Positions 35,156 to 44,293 of a DNA stretch of 64,000 nucleotides are shown in pieces. Origin of the DNA: Ruegeria_C sp041537925 (lineage in GTDB: Bacteria > Pseudomonadota > Alphaproteobacteria > Rhodobacterales > Rhodobacteraceae); NCBI RefSeq assembly GCF_041537925.1, contig NZ_JBGOSH010000001.1, positions 682,001 to 746,000 on the forward strand. Reading direction: 5' to 3'. Below the pieces are notes generated by a model. It ran no database searches. It was not told where the DNA came from and saw only the letters and a list, made by a program, of their open reading frames with translations. Positions within the stretch are counted from its first letter, which is position 1; each line of letters starts with the position of its first letter. The position numbers and the translations under genes are program-made.

Positions 35156-36529
35156 ATGTTTCTTTCCATCTTCGACATGTTCAAAGTGGGCGTCGGCCCG
35201 TCCTCGTCCCACACAATGGGTCCAATGGTGGCCGCCGCACGGTTTCTGGACCTGATGCGCGCCTCGCCCTTCGAGTTTCAGGGCCTGCGCGGATCGCTGC
35301 ACGGCTCGCTCGCCTTCACAGGGGTGGGGCATGCCACCGATCGCGCCACCATCCTGGGCCTCGCCGGGTTCAGCCCCGACAGCTATGACCATGACAAGGC
35401 CGAGGCTGAACTGACCCGGATTGACGCCGAGAAGACCGTGCAGCCCGAGGGCTTGCCCACGCTGCGGTTCGACCCGAAGCAGGACCTGGCGTTCGACTAT
35501 GATCACACCCTGCCCGGCCACGCCAATGGCATGGTGCTGATGGCAACAGATGCACAGGGCGACGTGATCCTGCGGCAGATCTATTACTCGATCGGCGGCG
35601 GCTTTGTCCTGACCGAAGAGGAACTGGCCAACGGTGAAGCCACCAATGAGGGCGATCCCGTCCCCTACCCGTTCAAGTCCGCCGCCGAGATGCTGGAGAT
35701 GGCGAAAACCTCGGGCAAGAGTATCGCCGAGATGAAGCGCGGCAACGAGATCGCGCGCGGCTGCGAGGTCTCGCTGAAGTCCGGCACCGGCCGGATCTGG
35801 GAAGTGATGAATGCCTGTATTGAACGCGGGTTGCACACCGATGGCATCCTGCCCGGCGGCCTCAGCGTGCGCCGCCGCGCCAAGGGCATCCATGATGCCC
35901 TGCAGGCCGAACGCGGCATGAACCTGACCGCGCCGCACACCATCAACGACTGGATGAGCGTCTATGCGATGGCGGTAAACGAGGAGAACGCCGCAGGCGG
36001 TCAGGTGGTCACCGCACCGACCAATGGCGCGGCGGGCGTTTTGCCTGCAACGCTGCGCTACTACCTGGACCATGTGCCCGGTTCGGCTCCCAGCCATGTC
36101 GAAGATTTCCTGCTGACTGCCGCCGCCATTGGCGGGCTGGTCAAGTATAACGCTTCGATCTCGGGCGCCGAGGCAGGCTGTCAGGCCGAGGTGGGCAGCG
36201 CATCGGCCATGGCCGCTGCCGGGCTCTGTGCGGTGATGGGCGGTACGCCTGAACAGGTGGAAAACGCGGCCGAGATCGCGCTGGAACATCATCTGGGTAT
36301 GACCTGCGATCCAATCAAAGGGCTGGTGCAGGTGCCTTGCATCGAACGCAACGGGCTGGGGGCCATCAAAGCGGTGAGCGCCGCCTCGCTCGCCTTGCGC
36401 GGAGACGGTCAACATCTGGTGCCGTTGGATGCGGTGATCGAGACCATGCGCCAGACCGGTCAGGACATGCTTGAGAAATACAAGGAAACTTCACTGGGTG
36501 GCCTGGCCGTGAACGTGCCGAACTGCTGA
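35156..36529 (+). CDS. sdaA: L-serine ammonia-lyase (single chain, 4Fe-4S)
   Basis: 457-residue enzyme that deaminates L-serine to pyruvate and ammonia with an iron-sulfur cluster. The N-terminal FKVGVGPSSSHTMGPM and the alpha-domain motifs GCQAEVGSASAMAAAGL, MTCDPIKGLVQVPCIERN supply the cluster cysteines. The fused beta-alpha layout and length are typical of the one-chain proteobacterial form. The ATG is the base after the GST stop. Confidence 0.95.
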   Translation: MFLSIFDMFKVGVGPSSSHTMGPMVAAARFLDLMRASPFEFQGLRGSLHGSLAFTGVGHATDRATILGLAGFSPDSYDHDKAEAELTRIDAEKTVQPEGLPTLRFDPKQDLAFDYDHTLPGHANGMVLMATDAQGDVILRQIYYSIGGGFVLTEEELANGEATNEGDPVPYPFKSAAEMLEMAKTSGKSIAEMKRGNEIARGCEVSLKSGTGRIWEVMNACIERGLHTDGILPGGLSVRRRAKGIHDALQAERGMNLTAPHTINDWMSVYAMAVNEENAAGGQVVTAPTNGAAGVLPATLRYYLDHVPGSAPSHVEDFLLTAAAIGGLVKYNASISGAEAGCQAEVGSASAMAAAGLCAVMGGTPEQVENAAEIALEHHLGMTCDPIKGLVQVPCIERNGLGAIKAVSAASLALRGDGQHLVPLDAVIETMRQTGQDMLEKYKETSLGGLAVNVPNC

Positions 36530-36604
36530 GCGGGCGCCGCAATCATAGAAAGAAAGCAGTCCGAATTCTTTTCAGGATTTCCGGTCTCGCATTTCGTGGT
36601 GCGG

Positions 36605-37489
36605 CTAGAGCTTGTTCAGCGGTATTTTTAACGTCGGGTTGCCGTCTTCGTCGGCTGGCACGTCACCACCACGCATATTGACCTGTAGCGATGGCAGGAT
36701 CAGCGCCGGCATGGCCAGTTCCGCATCGCGCTCGGTCCGGAAACGGATGAATTCATCGCGGCTTTTGCCCGCGCCCACATGGATATTGGCCGCGCGCTCG
36801 TCGCCGATCGTCGTTTCCCAGGCGATCGCCCGTCCGTTCGGGCCGTAATCGTGGCAGATGAACAATCGCATCTCGTCCGGCAGGCTGAGGATACGCTGGA
36901 TCGAATCGTAAAGCTGCCCGGCATCGCCGCCGGGAAAATCCGCCCGCGCCGAGCCGCCATCTGGCATGAAGAGAGTGTCCCCGGCAAAGACCGCGTCGCC
37001 CATCACATGCACCATACAGGCAGGCGTATGGCCCGGCGTATGCAGCGCGAAACAGGCCATCTGCCCAACCTGATACGTGTCGTTGTCCGTGAACAAACGG
37101 TCGAATTGCGATCCGTCCCGCTCGAACTCGGTGCCTTCGTTGAAAATCTTGCCGAAGGTTTCCTGCACCGTAATAACATGCTCGCCAATGCCGATCCTGC
37201 CGCCAATCCGGTCCTGAAGATAAGGCGCGCCCGACAGATGGTCGGCGTGAACATGGGTTTCGATGATCCACTCGGTCGTCAGGCCATGTTCCTGGATGAA
37301 CGCGATGATCTTGTTGGAGCCGTCATGGGTCAGCCGCCCGGCCGCCGCGTCAAACTCCATCACCGGGTCGATCACCGCGCAGGCCGGGCTGGCGGGGTCT
37401 TTGACCACATAGCTGATCGTGTTCGATTGCGCGTCGAAAAAGGCGGTGACCTCGGGCTTCACGGACAGATCGGGCTTGGGCTGGGTCAT
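36605..37489 (-). CDS. MBL-fold hydrolase, persulfide dioxygenase-like (ETHE1/Blh)
   Basis: 294-residue metallo-beta-lactamase-fold protein with the metal motif ETHVHADHLSGAPYL, the later HTPGHTPACMVH and the FICHDYGPNGR motif. This combination marks the ETHE1/Blh group, which oxidises glutathione persulfide to sulfite; glyoxalase II is less likely. It could connect with gor and the GST genes in thiol metabolism, but that is inference. Confidence 0.88.
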   Translation of the reverse strand: MTQPKPDLSVKPEVTAFFDAQSNTISYVVKDPASPACAVIDPVMEFDAAAGRLTHDGSNKIIAFIQEHGLTTEWIIETHVHADHLSGAPYLQDRIGGRIGIGEHVITVQETFGKIFNEGTEFERDGSQFDRLFTDNDTYQVGQMACFALHTPGHTPACMVHVMGDAVFAGDTLFMPDGGSARADFPGGDAGQLYDSIQRILSLPDEMRLFICHDYGPNGRAIAWETTIGDERAANIHVGAGKSRDEFIRFRTERDAELAMPALILPSLQVNMRGGDVPADEDGNPTLKIPLNKL

Positions 37490-37652
37490 GACGTTCTCCT
37501 GCTGCGGGTGATGGTGACATGTGATCTTTGGCTGTCAAAGTCAAAAAACAACGGACCGAGCTGTATACAGAATGATCGGATGCGCCGCCTCCGGACAAAT
37601 CCTGCGGCGGTTTCGTCTTTCCCCGCGCCGGGCGACCGGATAGCGTCGCGCC

Positions 37653-38567
37653 ATGACACAGGATCGCCCGGTTCTCGGCATCACGCTGATGCTTGCCTTT
37701 TGCGTGATTGCCCCAATGGGCGATGCGATTGCGAAGCTGTTGTCGGACAGCCTGCCGGTCAGCCAGTTGGTCGTGGTCCGCTTTGGCATTCAATCCATCA
37801 TCCTGGTGCCGCTGGTCTGGCTGACAGCGCGGCCCTGGCGCATGCGCGGGCGGTATTGGAGCCTGACAGCGCTGCGCGCCGCGCTGCATATCATCGGCAT
37901 CGGTGCAATGTTCACGTCGCTAAAGTATCTGCCGCTGGCGGACGCGTTCGCCATCGCCTTCGTCATGCCCTTCATTCTTCTGATCCTGGGCCGGTTCGTG
38001 CTGAACGAAGAAGTTGGCAAACGCCGCATCATCGCCTGCACCGTTGGCTTTGCCGGAACGCTGATGGTGATCCAGCCCAGCTTTGCTGCGGTTGGCTGGA
38101 ACGCGCTCTGGCCCTTGCTTGTGGCGGTGGCCTTTGCCTTTTTCATCATCGTCACGCGGCATCTGGCGAAGGACACCGACCCGGTCGCGCTGCAGGCGGT
38201 CTCGGGTCTCATGGCGACCGGGTTTCTTGTGCCCGCGCTGCTTCTGGGCGACGCAGCAGGCCTGCACGATCTGGTGATCACCCCGCCCGAGCGCTGGGAG
38301 GCGTGGCTGCTTGTGTCGATCGGCCTGATTGGCACGGTGGCGCATCTTTTGATGACGTGGTCGCTGCGCTTTGCGCCCTCGGCCACGCTGGCGCCGATGC
38401 AATATCTCGAGATTCCCATGGCCACCCTGCTGGGTTGGCTGATCTTCCGGGACCTGCCCAACGGCTTGTCAAGCCTTGGTATCGCAATCACCATCGGTGC
38501 AGGGCTTTACGTCATTCTGCGCGAGCGGGCCACCGCGCGCGATCCGGGGCTAGAAACGCCTGCCTGA
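37653..38567 (+). CDS. EamA/DMT family transporter
   Basis: 304-residue inner-membrane protein with about ten helices. The EamA repeat ends are ADAFAIAFVMPFILLILGRF and APSATLAPMQYLEIPMATLLG. Divergent from the MBL gene; its last 56 bases overlap the end of the convergent thiamine pyrophosphokinase gene. Substrate unknown. Confidence 0.88.
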   Translation: MTQDRPVLGITLMLAFCVIAPMGDAIAKLLSDSLPVSQLVVVRFGIQSIILVPLVWLTARPWRMRGRYWSLTALRAALHIIGIGAMFTSLKYLPLADAFAIAFVMPFILLILGRFVLNEEVGKRRIIACTVGFAGTLMVIQPSFAAVGWNALWPLLVAVAFAFFIIVTRHLAKDTDPVALQAVSGLMATGFLVPALLLGDAAGLHDLVITPPERWEAWLLVSIGLIGTVAHLLMTWSLRFAPSATLAPMQYLEIPMATLLGWLIFRDLPNGLSSLGIAITIGAGLYVILRERATARDPGLETPA

Positions 38568-39210
38568 CCTGCCCGAATGCGGCACGCGGAACCATCACGA
38601 TTATACCCGGATCATCGAAGCGCAAATGCACCGGGCCGGTGACTTCGTTCGAGGTTCCGACCGGCCCGCCGGGTGCAAATGCGATCCCGTCAATGGGCCA
38701 GCGCAACCCGCCAGAGCGTCCCATTACCGGTGCCAATGGAAACAGTGACACAGTCGCGCCCAGATCCAGCCCCAGCCGGATTTCGGGCGGGGCATGGAAG
38801 ATCACTTCGTGTGTGCCGATCAGGATGCAAGGCGATGTTTTCCGCCTGACCAAAGTGTTTAGGACGACAAGTTGATGGTCCACCCGGCCGCCCAGGAACC
38901 CGGCAGCCAGAACCAGAGGGGCCGCAATATGGCGCAGCGCCTTGTCGAAATCGGTACTGTCCTGTTCACGAATCGGAAACAGGCGGTCGGCGGGGAGACG
39001 TGCCGCTGTTTCGCCGTCCAGAGAATCGAAATCACCGATCACCGCATCTGGCATATGTCCCTGATCGAGCGCTGCCCGCGCCCCGCCATCCGCCGCAACC
39101 AGCGCCGTGCTGTCTTGCAGCGCCAGATCGATATCACCCGCGTCAATCTGACCACCGCCAATCAGAGCGACCACGCCCTGGCTGGAAACAATATCTGTTT
39201 TTTTGCTCAT
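38512..39210 (-). CDS. Thiamine diphosphokinase
   Basis: 232-residue enzyme that makes thiamine diphosphate from thiamine and ATP. The motifs are VAADGGARAALDQG, PDAVIGDFDSLDG, EQDSTDFDKALR and GFLGGRVDHQLVVLN. The ATG at 39210 is chosen because it begins the domain and follows GGGA; a longer frame to 39249 is not needed. The product is the cofactor of the TPP decarboxylase at 8327-9901, though the two genes are not linked. Confidence 0.92.
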   Translation of the reverse strand: MSKKTDIVSSQGVVALIGGGQIDAGDIDLALQDSTALVAADGGARAALDQGHMPDAVIGDFDSLDGETAARLPADRLFPIREQDSTDFDKALRHIAAPLVLAAGFLGGRVDHQLVVLNTLVRRKTSPCILIGTHEVIFHAPPEIRLGLDLGATVSLFPLAPVMGRSGGLRWPIDGIAFAPGGPVGTSNEVTGPVHLRFDDPGIIVMVPRAAFGQVRQAFLAPDRARWPARAE

Positions 39211-39343
39211 ATTGTTTCCCAAATTCGAAGTTGGCCACATTCTGGCCACGAAATGATACTTTCATTTGCACAGATTCGGGCCGAAATTGACGCTACGCCG
39301 ATGGTAAACGGGTAGCCACAAGTATGTGGAGGGCGAGCAACCC

Positions 39344-41218
39344 ATGGTACAGAATAACAAGGTCTTAACGGTCTCTTACGGGACCTTCTCGTGCACATTG
39401 GAAGGGTTTGACGACTCGTTTGACACTATGAAGGCCATCGCAGAGTATTTCCGCGATCTGGCCTCGGATGACCGTTATTTCGGTGCCGAGCCTCCTCAGC
39501 CCGATGCCGACATGCTTGCCCGTATTGCCCAGCGCGAGATTTCACGTCAGGTCGAAGCACGCACCGAACAGAAACATATCGTGCTGCGCGCAGCGGAAGC
39601 CGAAGTGGCGCCTGTCGCCCCGGCACCGCAAGCCGTACCCGCACCGCAGGCGGAAACGGCACCCGAGCCTCAGCAGCCAGAGCCCGTTGCGGCGCCGATC
39701 CCGGCGGCACCCTCTGCCGCCGCGCCTGCGCCGTCCGAGAGCGCTGCGCCCACTCCCGTCGAAAACACTGCCCCCCCGGCGCCCCCCGTCGCTGTCGAGC
39801 AGCCCATCCCAGAGGCGGAACCGGTTGCAGAACCCGAAATCGTGCCCGCTGCCGACAGCATCGCTGCCAAGCTCAAGCGCATTCGCGAGGTTGTCTCGAA
39901 CGCGGATCAGGAAACTGCCGGACTGACTTATTCCGAAGACGAACATGCCGAGGACACCACGCCCAAAGCTGTGGCGGAAGAGGCGTCCGCGGATCTTTCG
40001 GAAGCCTTCGAGGAGGATGCACCGTCGGTCGAAGCCTTCATGTCGCAGAGCAGCGAGGCTGTAGAGACCGACTATGAGGAAGAGGCCGCTGAACCCGTCG
40101 CTTTGAAACCCGCCAATGTCGAATCTCTGTTTGATGATTCGGATGACGACGCCGAGGACGACAACGCGCTGTTCGGTGACCTGGATGACGAAGAAGGCGA
40201 CGACATCTCCGCCGAGGACGACCTATCCAACATCCTGAGGGGCGGTGACAGCCCGGAAGAGGTCGAAACCGCCCCGGTCCATGTCCTGAGAGCCAGCCCG
40301 GAGACCCCGGCACAACAAACCGGTGCAGCGTCCCACGATCCCGACTTCTCCTCGGCTCTCTCACCCGATGACGAAGCCGACCTGCTGCGTGAACTGGCCG
40401 CGGTCGAGGCCGAGTTGAAGGAGGCTGCCGGGGAGGATACCGAAGACGGGGAAGAGACGCTTTCCGATGCGGGCGACCCGCGCGATGAGGCTCCCGAGAC
40501 AGCCCAGACGCAACACGCAGTTTTGCCGCCGATGACTGAGGAAGACGGTGAGGACAACCTGTCGCGCCTGATGGCCGCCGCCGACGAGCGGCTGGACAAT
40601 CCAGACGCTTCAACCAGCCGCGACACCTATTCGCATCTACGCGCCGCCGCCGCTGCCGCCGAGGCGGATCGGTCGACGGGTGACACGCCGAAAGAGGCGG
40701 AACAGCCGGAAGAAACCGATCAATATGCCGACGATCTGTCTCATGTCGTGCGCCCGCGCCGCCCGGTTGTGACCGAAAGTGCTCCGCGTTCTCGCACCGC
40801 GAACGACCGCCCCGCCCCGCTGAAACTGGTGGCCGAACAGCGCGTCGACTTGACGGCCGAGACCAACAACAGCGGCCCGGTCCTGCCTCGCCGCGTCGCC
40901 AGCGTCACCGTCGAAGAGACTGACGGCGAAAGCAGCGGTTTCGCCGAGTATGCCTCGGAGAACGGCGCCGTTTCGCTGCCCAACCTGCTTGAGGCTGCTG
41001 CTGCCTATATGTCCTTTGTCGAAGGGCGCGAGCAATTCTCGCGACCGCAGCTGATGAATAAGGTGCGCCAGCTCGACAATCAGGAGTTCAATCGCGAGGA
41101 CGGTCTGCGTTCTTTCGGTCAGTTGCTGCGCGACGGCAAGATCGAAAAAACCAGCGGCGGGCGTTTCACCGCCTCGGGTGAGATCGGGTTTCGCCCGGAC
41201 AACCGCGCCGCAGGCTGA
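39344..41218 (+). CDS. Large acidic protein with conserved N- and C-terminal domains, function unknown
   Basis: 624 residues in three parts. Residues 1-70 form a compact domain (VLTVSYGTFSCTLEGFDDSF; AIAEYFRDLASDDRYFGAEP). About 75-540 is disordered: first Ala/Pro/Glu-rich, then extremely acidic with runs such as DDSDDDAEDDNALFGD. The last 80 or so residues (AYMSFVEGREQFSRPQLMN; DGLRSFGQLLRDGKIEK) look like a small winged-helix-like domain. I recall similar Rhodobacterales proteins annotated as chemotaxis protein CheA, but no His-kinase motif is present, so that label would be wrong. GGAGGG precedes the ATG at 39344; a GTG at 39326 is an alternative. A terminator follows directly. Confidence 0.82.
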   Translation: MVQNNKVLTVSYGTFSCTLEGFDDSFDTMKAIAEYFRDLASDDRYFGAEPPQPDADMLARIAQREISRQVEARTEQKHIVLRAAEAEVAPVAPAPQAVPAPQAETAPEPQQPEPVAAPIPAAPSAAAPAPSESAAPTPVENTAPPAPPVAVEQPIPEAEPVAEPEIVPAADSIAAKLKRIREVVSNADQETAGLTYSEDEHAEDTTPKAVAEEASADLSEAFEEDAPSVEAFMSQSSEAVETDYEEEAAEPVALKPANVESLFDDSDDDAEDDNALFGDLDDEEGDDISAEDDLSNILRGGDSPEEVETAPVHVLRASPETPAQQTGAASHDPDFSSALSPDDEADLLRELAAVEAELKEAAGEDTEDGEETLSDAGDPRDEAPETAQTQHAVLPPMTEEDGEDNLSRLMAAADERLDNPDASTSRDTYSHLRAAAAAAEADRSTGDTPKEAEQPEETDQYADDLSHVVRPRRPVVTESAPRSRTANDRPAPLKLVAEQRVDLTAETNNSGPVLPRRVASVTVEETDGESSGFAEYASENGAVSLPNLLEAAAAYMSFVEGREQFSRPQLMNKVRQLDNQEFNREDGLRSFGQLLRDGKIEKTSGGRFTASGEIGFRPDNRAAG

Positions 41219-41241
41219 GAACCCTGCAAAAACTGAAGAGA

Positions 41242-41267
41242 AACGGGCCGTTACGGCCCGTTTTTTT
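41242..41267 (+). terminator. Intrinsic terminator after the acidic-protein gene
   Basis: AACGGGCCG and CGGCCCGTT form a 9-bp stem with a TTA loop, followed by a run of T. It lies 24 bases after the stop codon. Confidence 0.92.
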
Positions 41268-41625
41268 CACGCGCAACCTGTAAGTGATGCGGTTTTGCCG
41301 CGCCGGCACAATCGCTGGTTGGGCGACGCCCAGCTATCGCGGCCGCTCACGGCCGCGCGCAACCGGTGCATCCGCGAATTTTACATGCTCTGTCTCGCCA
41401 GCCACCAGAAAATACAGAATCTGGTGTGCAGGCACGAGGCCGAACTCAAGACAACGCGCTGATCCGTGCAATCCTGCATTGATCCGCGCAAGGCAAAGAT
41501 TATTATTATTTGCCAATAGGTTAAAGGAGACACGTAAACCTGATCGCCCTGCAGAGTCGGGCGGGGCCGGGTCAACAACCACGTAACCATCTCCGAAAGC
41601 TGTGAAAAATTTACCGTCGAAGACG
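41268..41625. other. Intergenic stretch with no supported gene
   Basis: These 358 bases separate the terminator from the DUF2842 stop. I see no credible coding frame, tRNA or mobile element. They hold a GC-rich hairpin without a T-run (41339-41356) and an AT-rich inverted repeat, GGCAAA-N11-TTTGCC, at 41492-41514. Confidence 0.6.
41492..41514. promoter_or_regulatory. Inverted repeat GGCAAA-N11-TTTGCC
   Basis: Two perfect 6-base arms flank an 11-base A/T spacer built of TTA repeats, in otherwise GC-rich sequence. It could be an operator or a hairpin, but no neighbouring promoter can be assigned. Confidence 0.3.
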
Positions 41626-41850
41626 TTATTTCTTTGTGCTGTCGGGGTCTTCCTGCCCGACCCCGCGAAAGATGAACCTGAACGGCAGCGCCCAAAGCAG
41701 GCCAAGCCCTACATAGATCACGAGTTCCAGCCAGAGCGGTGGGCGGTCCAGCAGGTTCAGCACCGTCACCACCGCTACGATATAAAGCGGCAGCCCCAGC
41801 AGCAGGATCACCAGAGCCCAGCGCCGCCGCGCCTTGTAGCTCAGCGCCAT
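41626..41850 (-). CDS. DUF2842 small membrane protein
   Basis: Protein of 74 residues with two hydrophobic helices (ALVILLLGLPLYIVAVVTVL and LELVIYVGLGLLWALPFRF) and a charged tail. It matches the short DUF2842 proteins common in Rhodobacterales, function unknown. Its start touches the purA stop, so it is the last gene of a purA transcript. Confidence 0.85.
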   Translation of the reverse strand: MALSYKARRRWALVILLLGLPLYIVAVVTVLNLLDRPPLWLELVIYVGLGLLWALPFRFIFRGVGQEDPDSTKK

Positions 41851-43145
41851 CAGTCAGCAAACGGGTCGGTCACCAAAATGGTGTCCTCCCGCTCCGGGCT
41901 GGTGGACAAGAGCGCCACCGGGCAGTCGATCAGTTCCTCGACCCGGCGCACATATTTGATGGCATTGGCAGGCAGATCGGCCCAGCTGCGCGCGCCTTCG
42001 GTGGATTCACTCCAACCCGGCACCTCTTCATAGATCGGGGTGCAGCGGGCCTGTGCGTCGGCGGCAGTGGGCAGGTAATCAACACGTTCGCCATCCAGCT
42101 CATAGCCGGTGCAGATCTTCAGGGTCTCGAACCCGTCCAGAACATCCAGCTTGGTGAGAGAAATGCCGTTGACGCCGCTGGTCGCGCAGGTCTGGCGCAC
42201 CAGACAGGCATCGAACCAGCCGCAGCGGCGCTTGCGGCCTGTGGTAGTGCCGAATTCATGGCCGCGTTCGCCCAGCCGCTGGCCGTCGGCATCGTCCAAC
42301 TCGCTCGGGAACGGCCCCTCGCCCACGCGGGTGGTATAGGCCTTGACGATGCCCAGCACGAAATCGATCGAGCCGGGGCCGATGCCAACACCGGTCGCGG
42401 CCTGTCCGGCGATCACGTTGGAGGAAGTCACAAAAGGATAGGTACCGAAATCGATATCCAGTAGCGCGCCCTGCGCCCCTTCGAAAAGGATACGCTTACC
42501 GGCCTTTCGCTTTTCGTTCAGCACTTTCCAGACAGGTGCGGAAAAGGGCAGGATATGAGCAGCAATCTCCTTGAGTTGCGCGATCAATGCGTCACGGTCG
42601 ACAGGTTCGATCCCAAGCCCTTTGCGCAGGGGATCGTGATGCTGCAGCGCCCGGTCGACCCGCGCCTCAAGCGTTGCCTCATCGGCCAGATCGGCCACCC
42701 GGACCGAGCGGCGACCCACCTTGTCCTCATAGGCCGGACCGATGCCGCGGCCGGTGGTGCCGATCTTGGTGCCCTTGCTGGCGGCCTCTTCGCGGGCGCG
42801 GTCAAGCTCTCCGTGAATGGGCAGGATCAGCGGCGTGTTCTCGGCGATCATCAGGGTGTCGGGCGTTATATCGACGCCTTGGGCGCGGATCGTCGCGATC
42901 TCTTTCATCAGATGCCAGGGGTCCAGCACGACGCCGTTGCCGATCACACTCAGCTTGCCGCCACGCACCACGCCCGAGGGCAGCGCGTGCAGCTTGTAGA
43001 CCGCACCATCAATGACCAGCGTATGACCGGCATTGTGCCCGCCCTGAAAGCGCGCGATCACATCAGCGCGCTCGCTGAGCCAGTCCACTATCTTGCCTTT
43101 ACCTTCGTCACCCCATTGGGCGCCGACAACCACGACATTGGCCAT
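41850..43145 (-). CDS. purA: Adenylosuccinate synthase
   Basis: 431-residue GTP-dependent enzyme joining IMP and aspartate in AMP synthesis. The N-terminus ANVVVVGAQWGDEGKGKIVD fixes the start at 43145; GTTGRGIGPAYEDKVGRR and TTGRKRRCGWFD are further signatures. The frame continues upstream to 43217 but that part is not conserved. Confidence 0.97.
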   Translation of the reverse strand: MANVVVVGAQWGDEGKGKIVDWLSERADVIARFQGGHNAGHTLVIDGAVYKLHALPSGVVRGGKLSVIGNGVVLDPWHLMKEIATIRAQGVDITPDTLMIAENTPLILPIHGELDRAREEAASKGTKIGTTGRGIGPAYEDKVGRRSVRVADLADEATLEARVDRALQHHDPLRKGLGIEPVDRDALIAQLKEIAAHILPFSAPVWKVLNEKRKAGKRILFEGAQGALLDIDFGTYPFVTSSNVIAGQAATGVGIGPGSIDFVLGIVKAYTTRVGEGPFPSELDDADGQRLGERGHEFGTTTGRKRRCGWFDACLVRQTCATSGVNGISLTKLDVLDGFETLKICTGYELDGERVDYLPTAADAQARCTPIYEEVPGWSESTEGARSWADLPANAIKYVRRVEELIDCPVALLSTSPEREDTILVTDPFAD

Positions 43146-43291
43146 TGCAGGTCCTTTGCTGAGAAGAATGAAAACCCGCGCCGGTATAGCGTCGGGATCG
43201 TCCGGGCGAAACATCAAATTCGCCGCAGGGGCGCCTACAGTAGGCCCGGGCCGGGTTTTCTGGCAGAATAGGCCATGGCGGAGGACCAGCT

Positions 43292-43516
43292 ATGAAGAAA
43301 ACAGACACTGATTTCCAAAAGTTCTATTTCGAAAAGGTCGCCACGGGCGAAGGCTGCGGTTGCGCCGAACGGATCATAGATGTGCATGAATTCAATCGGC
43401 TGGCCGGGTCAAGCGTTCGCCCGCGTGCGGGATTCTCCCGGCCAAGCCGCGCCGGGTTCCGGCGTTTCCTGCAAAAGGCCGGGCTGACATCACGTCCCCA
43501 AAGGCGCGAGGAATAG
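43292..43516 (+). CDS. Small hypothetical protein with a CGC motif
   Basis: A 74-residue basic protein preceded by a good ribosome site (GGAGGACC). It contains GEGCGCAERIID near the N-terminus and an Arg/Ser/Phe-rich second half (RPRAGFSRPSRAGFRRFLQ). I do not recognise it. It lies between divergent purA and the SnoaL-like gene. Coding status rests mainly on the ribosome site. Confidence 0.5.
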   Translation: MKKTDTDFQKFYFEKVATGEGCGCAERIIDVHEFNRLAGSSVRPRAGFSRPSRAGFRRFLQKAGLTSRPQRREE

Positions 43517-43567
43517 ACCGAGCGCCAGACTGACAACTTTTTTTGAAGCATTTTACAGGAGGCATTC

Positions 43568-43960
43568 ATGGACACCGAAACCGTCATTCGTAAGGCCGTA
43601 GCTGCATATGCGGCGTCAGATATCGAAACCGTTCTGGGATTGTGCACCGATGATATCCACTATTGCATACAATCGACCCCTGAATGTGGCCCCTACTGCG
43701 CCGATTGCCGAGGAAAAGCGGCGTTCGTCGACGCCCTCAGCAAATATGTAGAAGACTGGACTTTCGGAGCCTTCGAACTGGACGATCTTTTCTTGTCCGG
43801 AAATCGCGCGGCGACGCGGCAGCGGGTCGACTTCATAAATCGCAGGACAGGAGCGCAACTGCAAACCTTGAACGCGTTGTTCTGGACCGTCGAAGACGGC
43901 AAGATTACCGAAATTCTGGAATTTCAGGATACCGCGACAATTGCTGCGGCACGGTCGTAA
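43568..43960 (+). CDS. SnoaL/NTF2-like protein
   Basis: 130-residue alpha+beta-barrel cone protein; IRKAVAAYAASDIETVLGLC and FWTVEDGKITEILEFQDT are typical of NTF2-like/SnoaL proteins, which range from isomerases to small-ligand binders. Cys residues in CGPYCADC are unusual for the family and could bind a metal or form a disulfide. AGGAGG precedes the ATG. Confidence 0.82.
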   Translation: MDTETVIRKAVAAYAASDIETVLGLCTDDIHYCIQSTPECGPYCADCRGKAAFVDALSKYVEDWTFGAFELDDLFLSGNRAATRQRVDFINRRTGAQLQTLNALFWTVEDGKITEILEFQDTATIAAARS

Positions 43961-43972
43961 ATTCGACGCCAC

Positions 43973-44293
43973 CTAGTCCGACAGGTGAACCGGCTGACCG
44001 TGCGGCGTGGACAGATAGGCTTGTTCCCATGCTTGCCGCATCCTGACGCGTTCGCCGTCACCTGCCTCACCGCTATCGGCCAACAAAGCCTCAAGCGTTT
44101 CGAGCCACGCGTTGAAATAGTCATCGCCGCCGTTCAGTTCCCGTTCCAGCCCGTGTCGTTTCAGCGTTTCCGAAAAGCGCGCCGCCCAGTCCGGCCAGTC
44201 GAAGCGACCTGTTTCGTTCAGATGCACGGTCAGCGCGAAAAGCTGCGCGTGCCAGGGTTCTTCGAAAACCGGCTCGGGTGCAAAGGTGCTCAT
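43973..44293 (-). CDS. Nitrile hydratase accessory protein
   Basis: 106-residue protein resembling the N-terminal part of nitrile hydratase beta subunits (FEEPWHAQLFALTVHLNETG; WPDWAARFSETL). Such proteins act as metallochaperones that load and activate the alpha subunit. The ATG overlaps the nthB stop by 4 bases, closing a three-gene operon. The in-frame extension to 44362 lies inside nthB and is rejected. Confidence 0.88.
   Translation of the reverse strand: MSTFAPEPVFEEPWHAQLFALTVHLNETGRFDWPDWAARFSETLKRHGLERELNGGDDYFNAWLETLEALLADSGEAGDGERVRMRQAWEQAYLSTPHGQPVHLSD

Noticed and set aside
36779..38875. A 698-codon plus-strand frame
   Set aside because: It crosses antisense to the MBL gene and out of frame through the EamA permease, both of which have strong family motifs. 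Its composition is Arg/His-rich as expected of a shadow frame.
41339..41356. GCGGCCG/CGGCCGC hairpin as a terminator
   Set aside because: No T-run follows on either strand and a proper terminator already exists at 41242-41267.
41334..41860. Minus-strand frames overlapping the DUF2842 gene
   Set aside because: The DUF2842 frame has the two membrane helices and abuts purA. The other frames have no motif and run into the empty gap.
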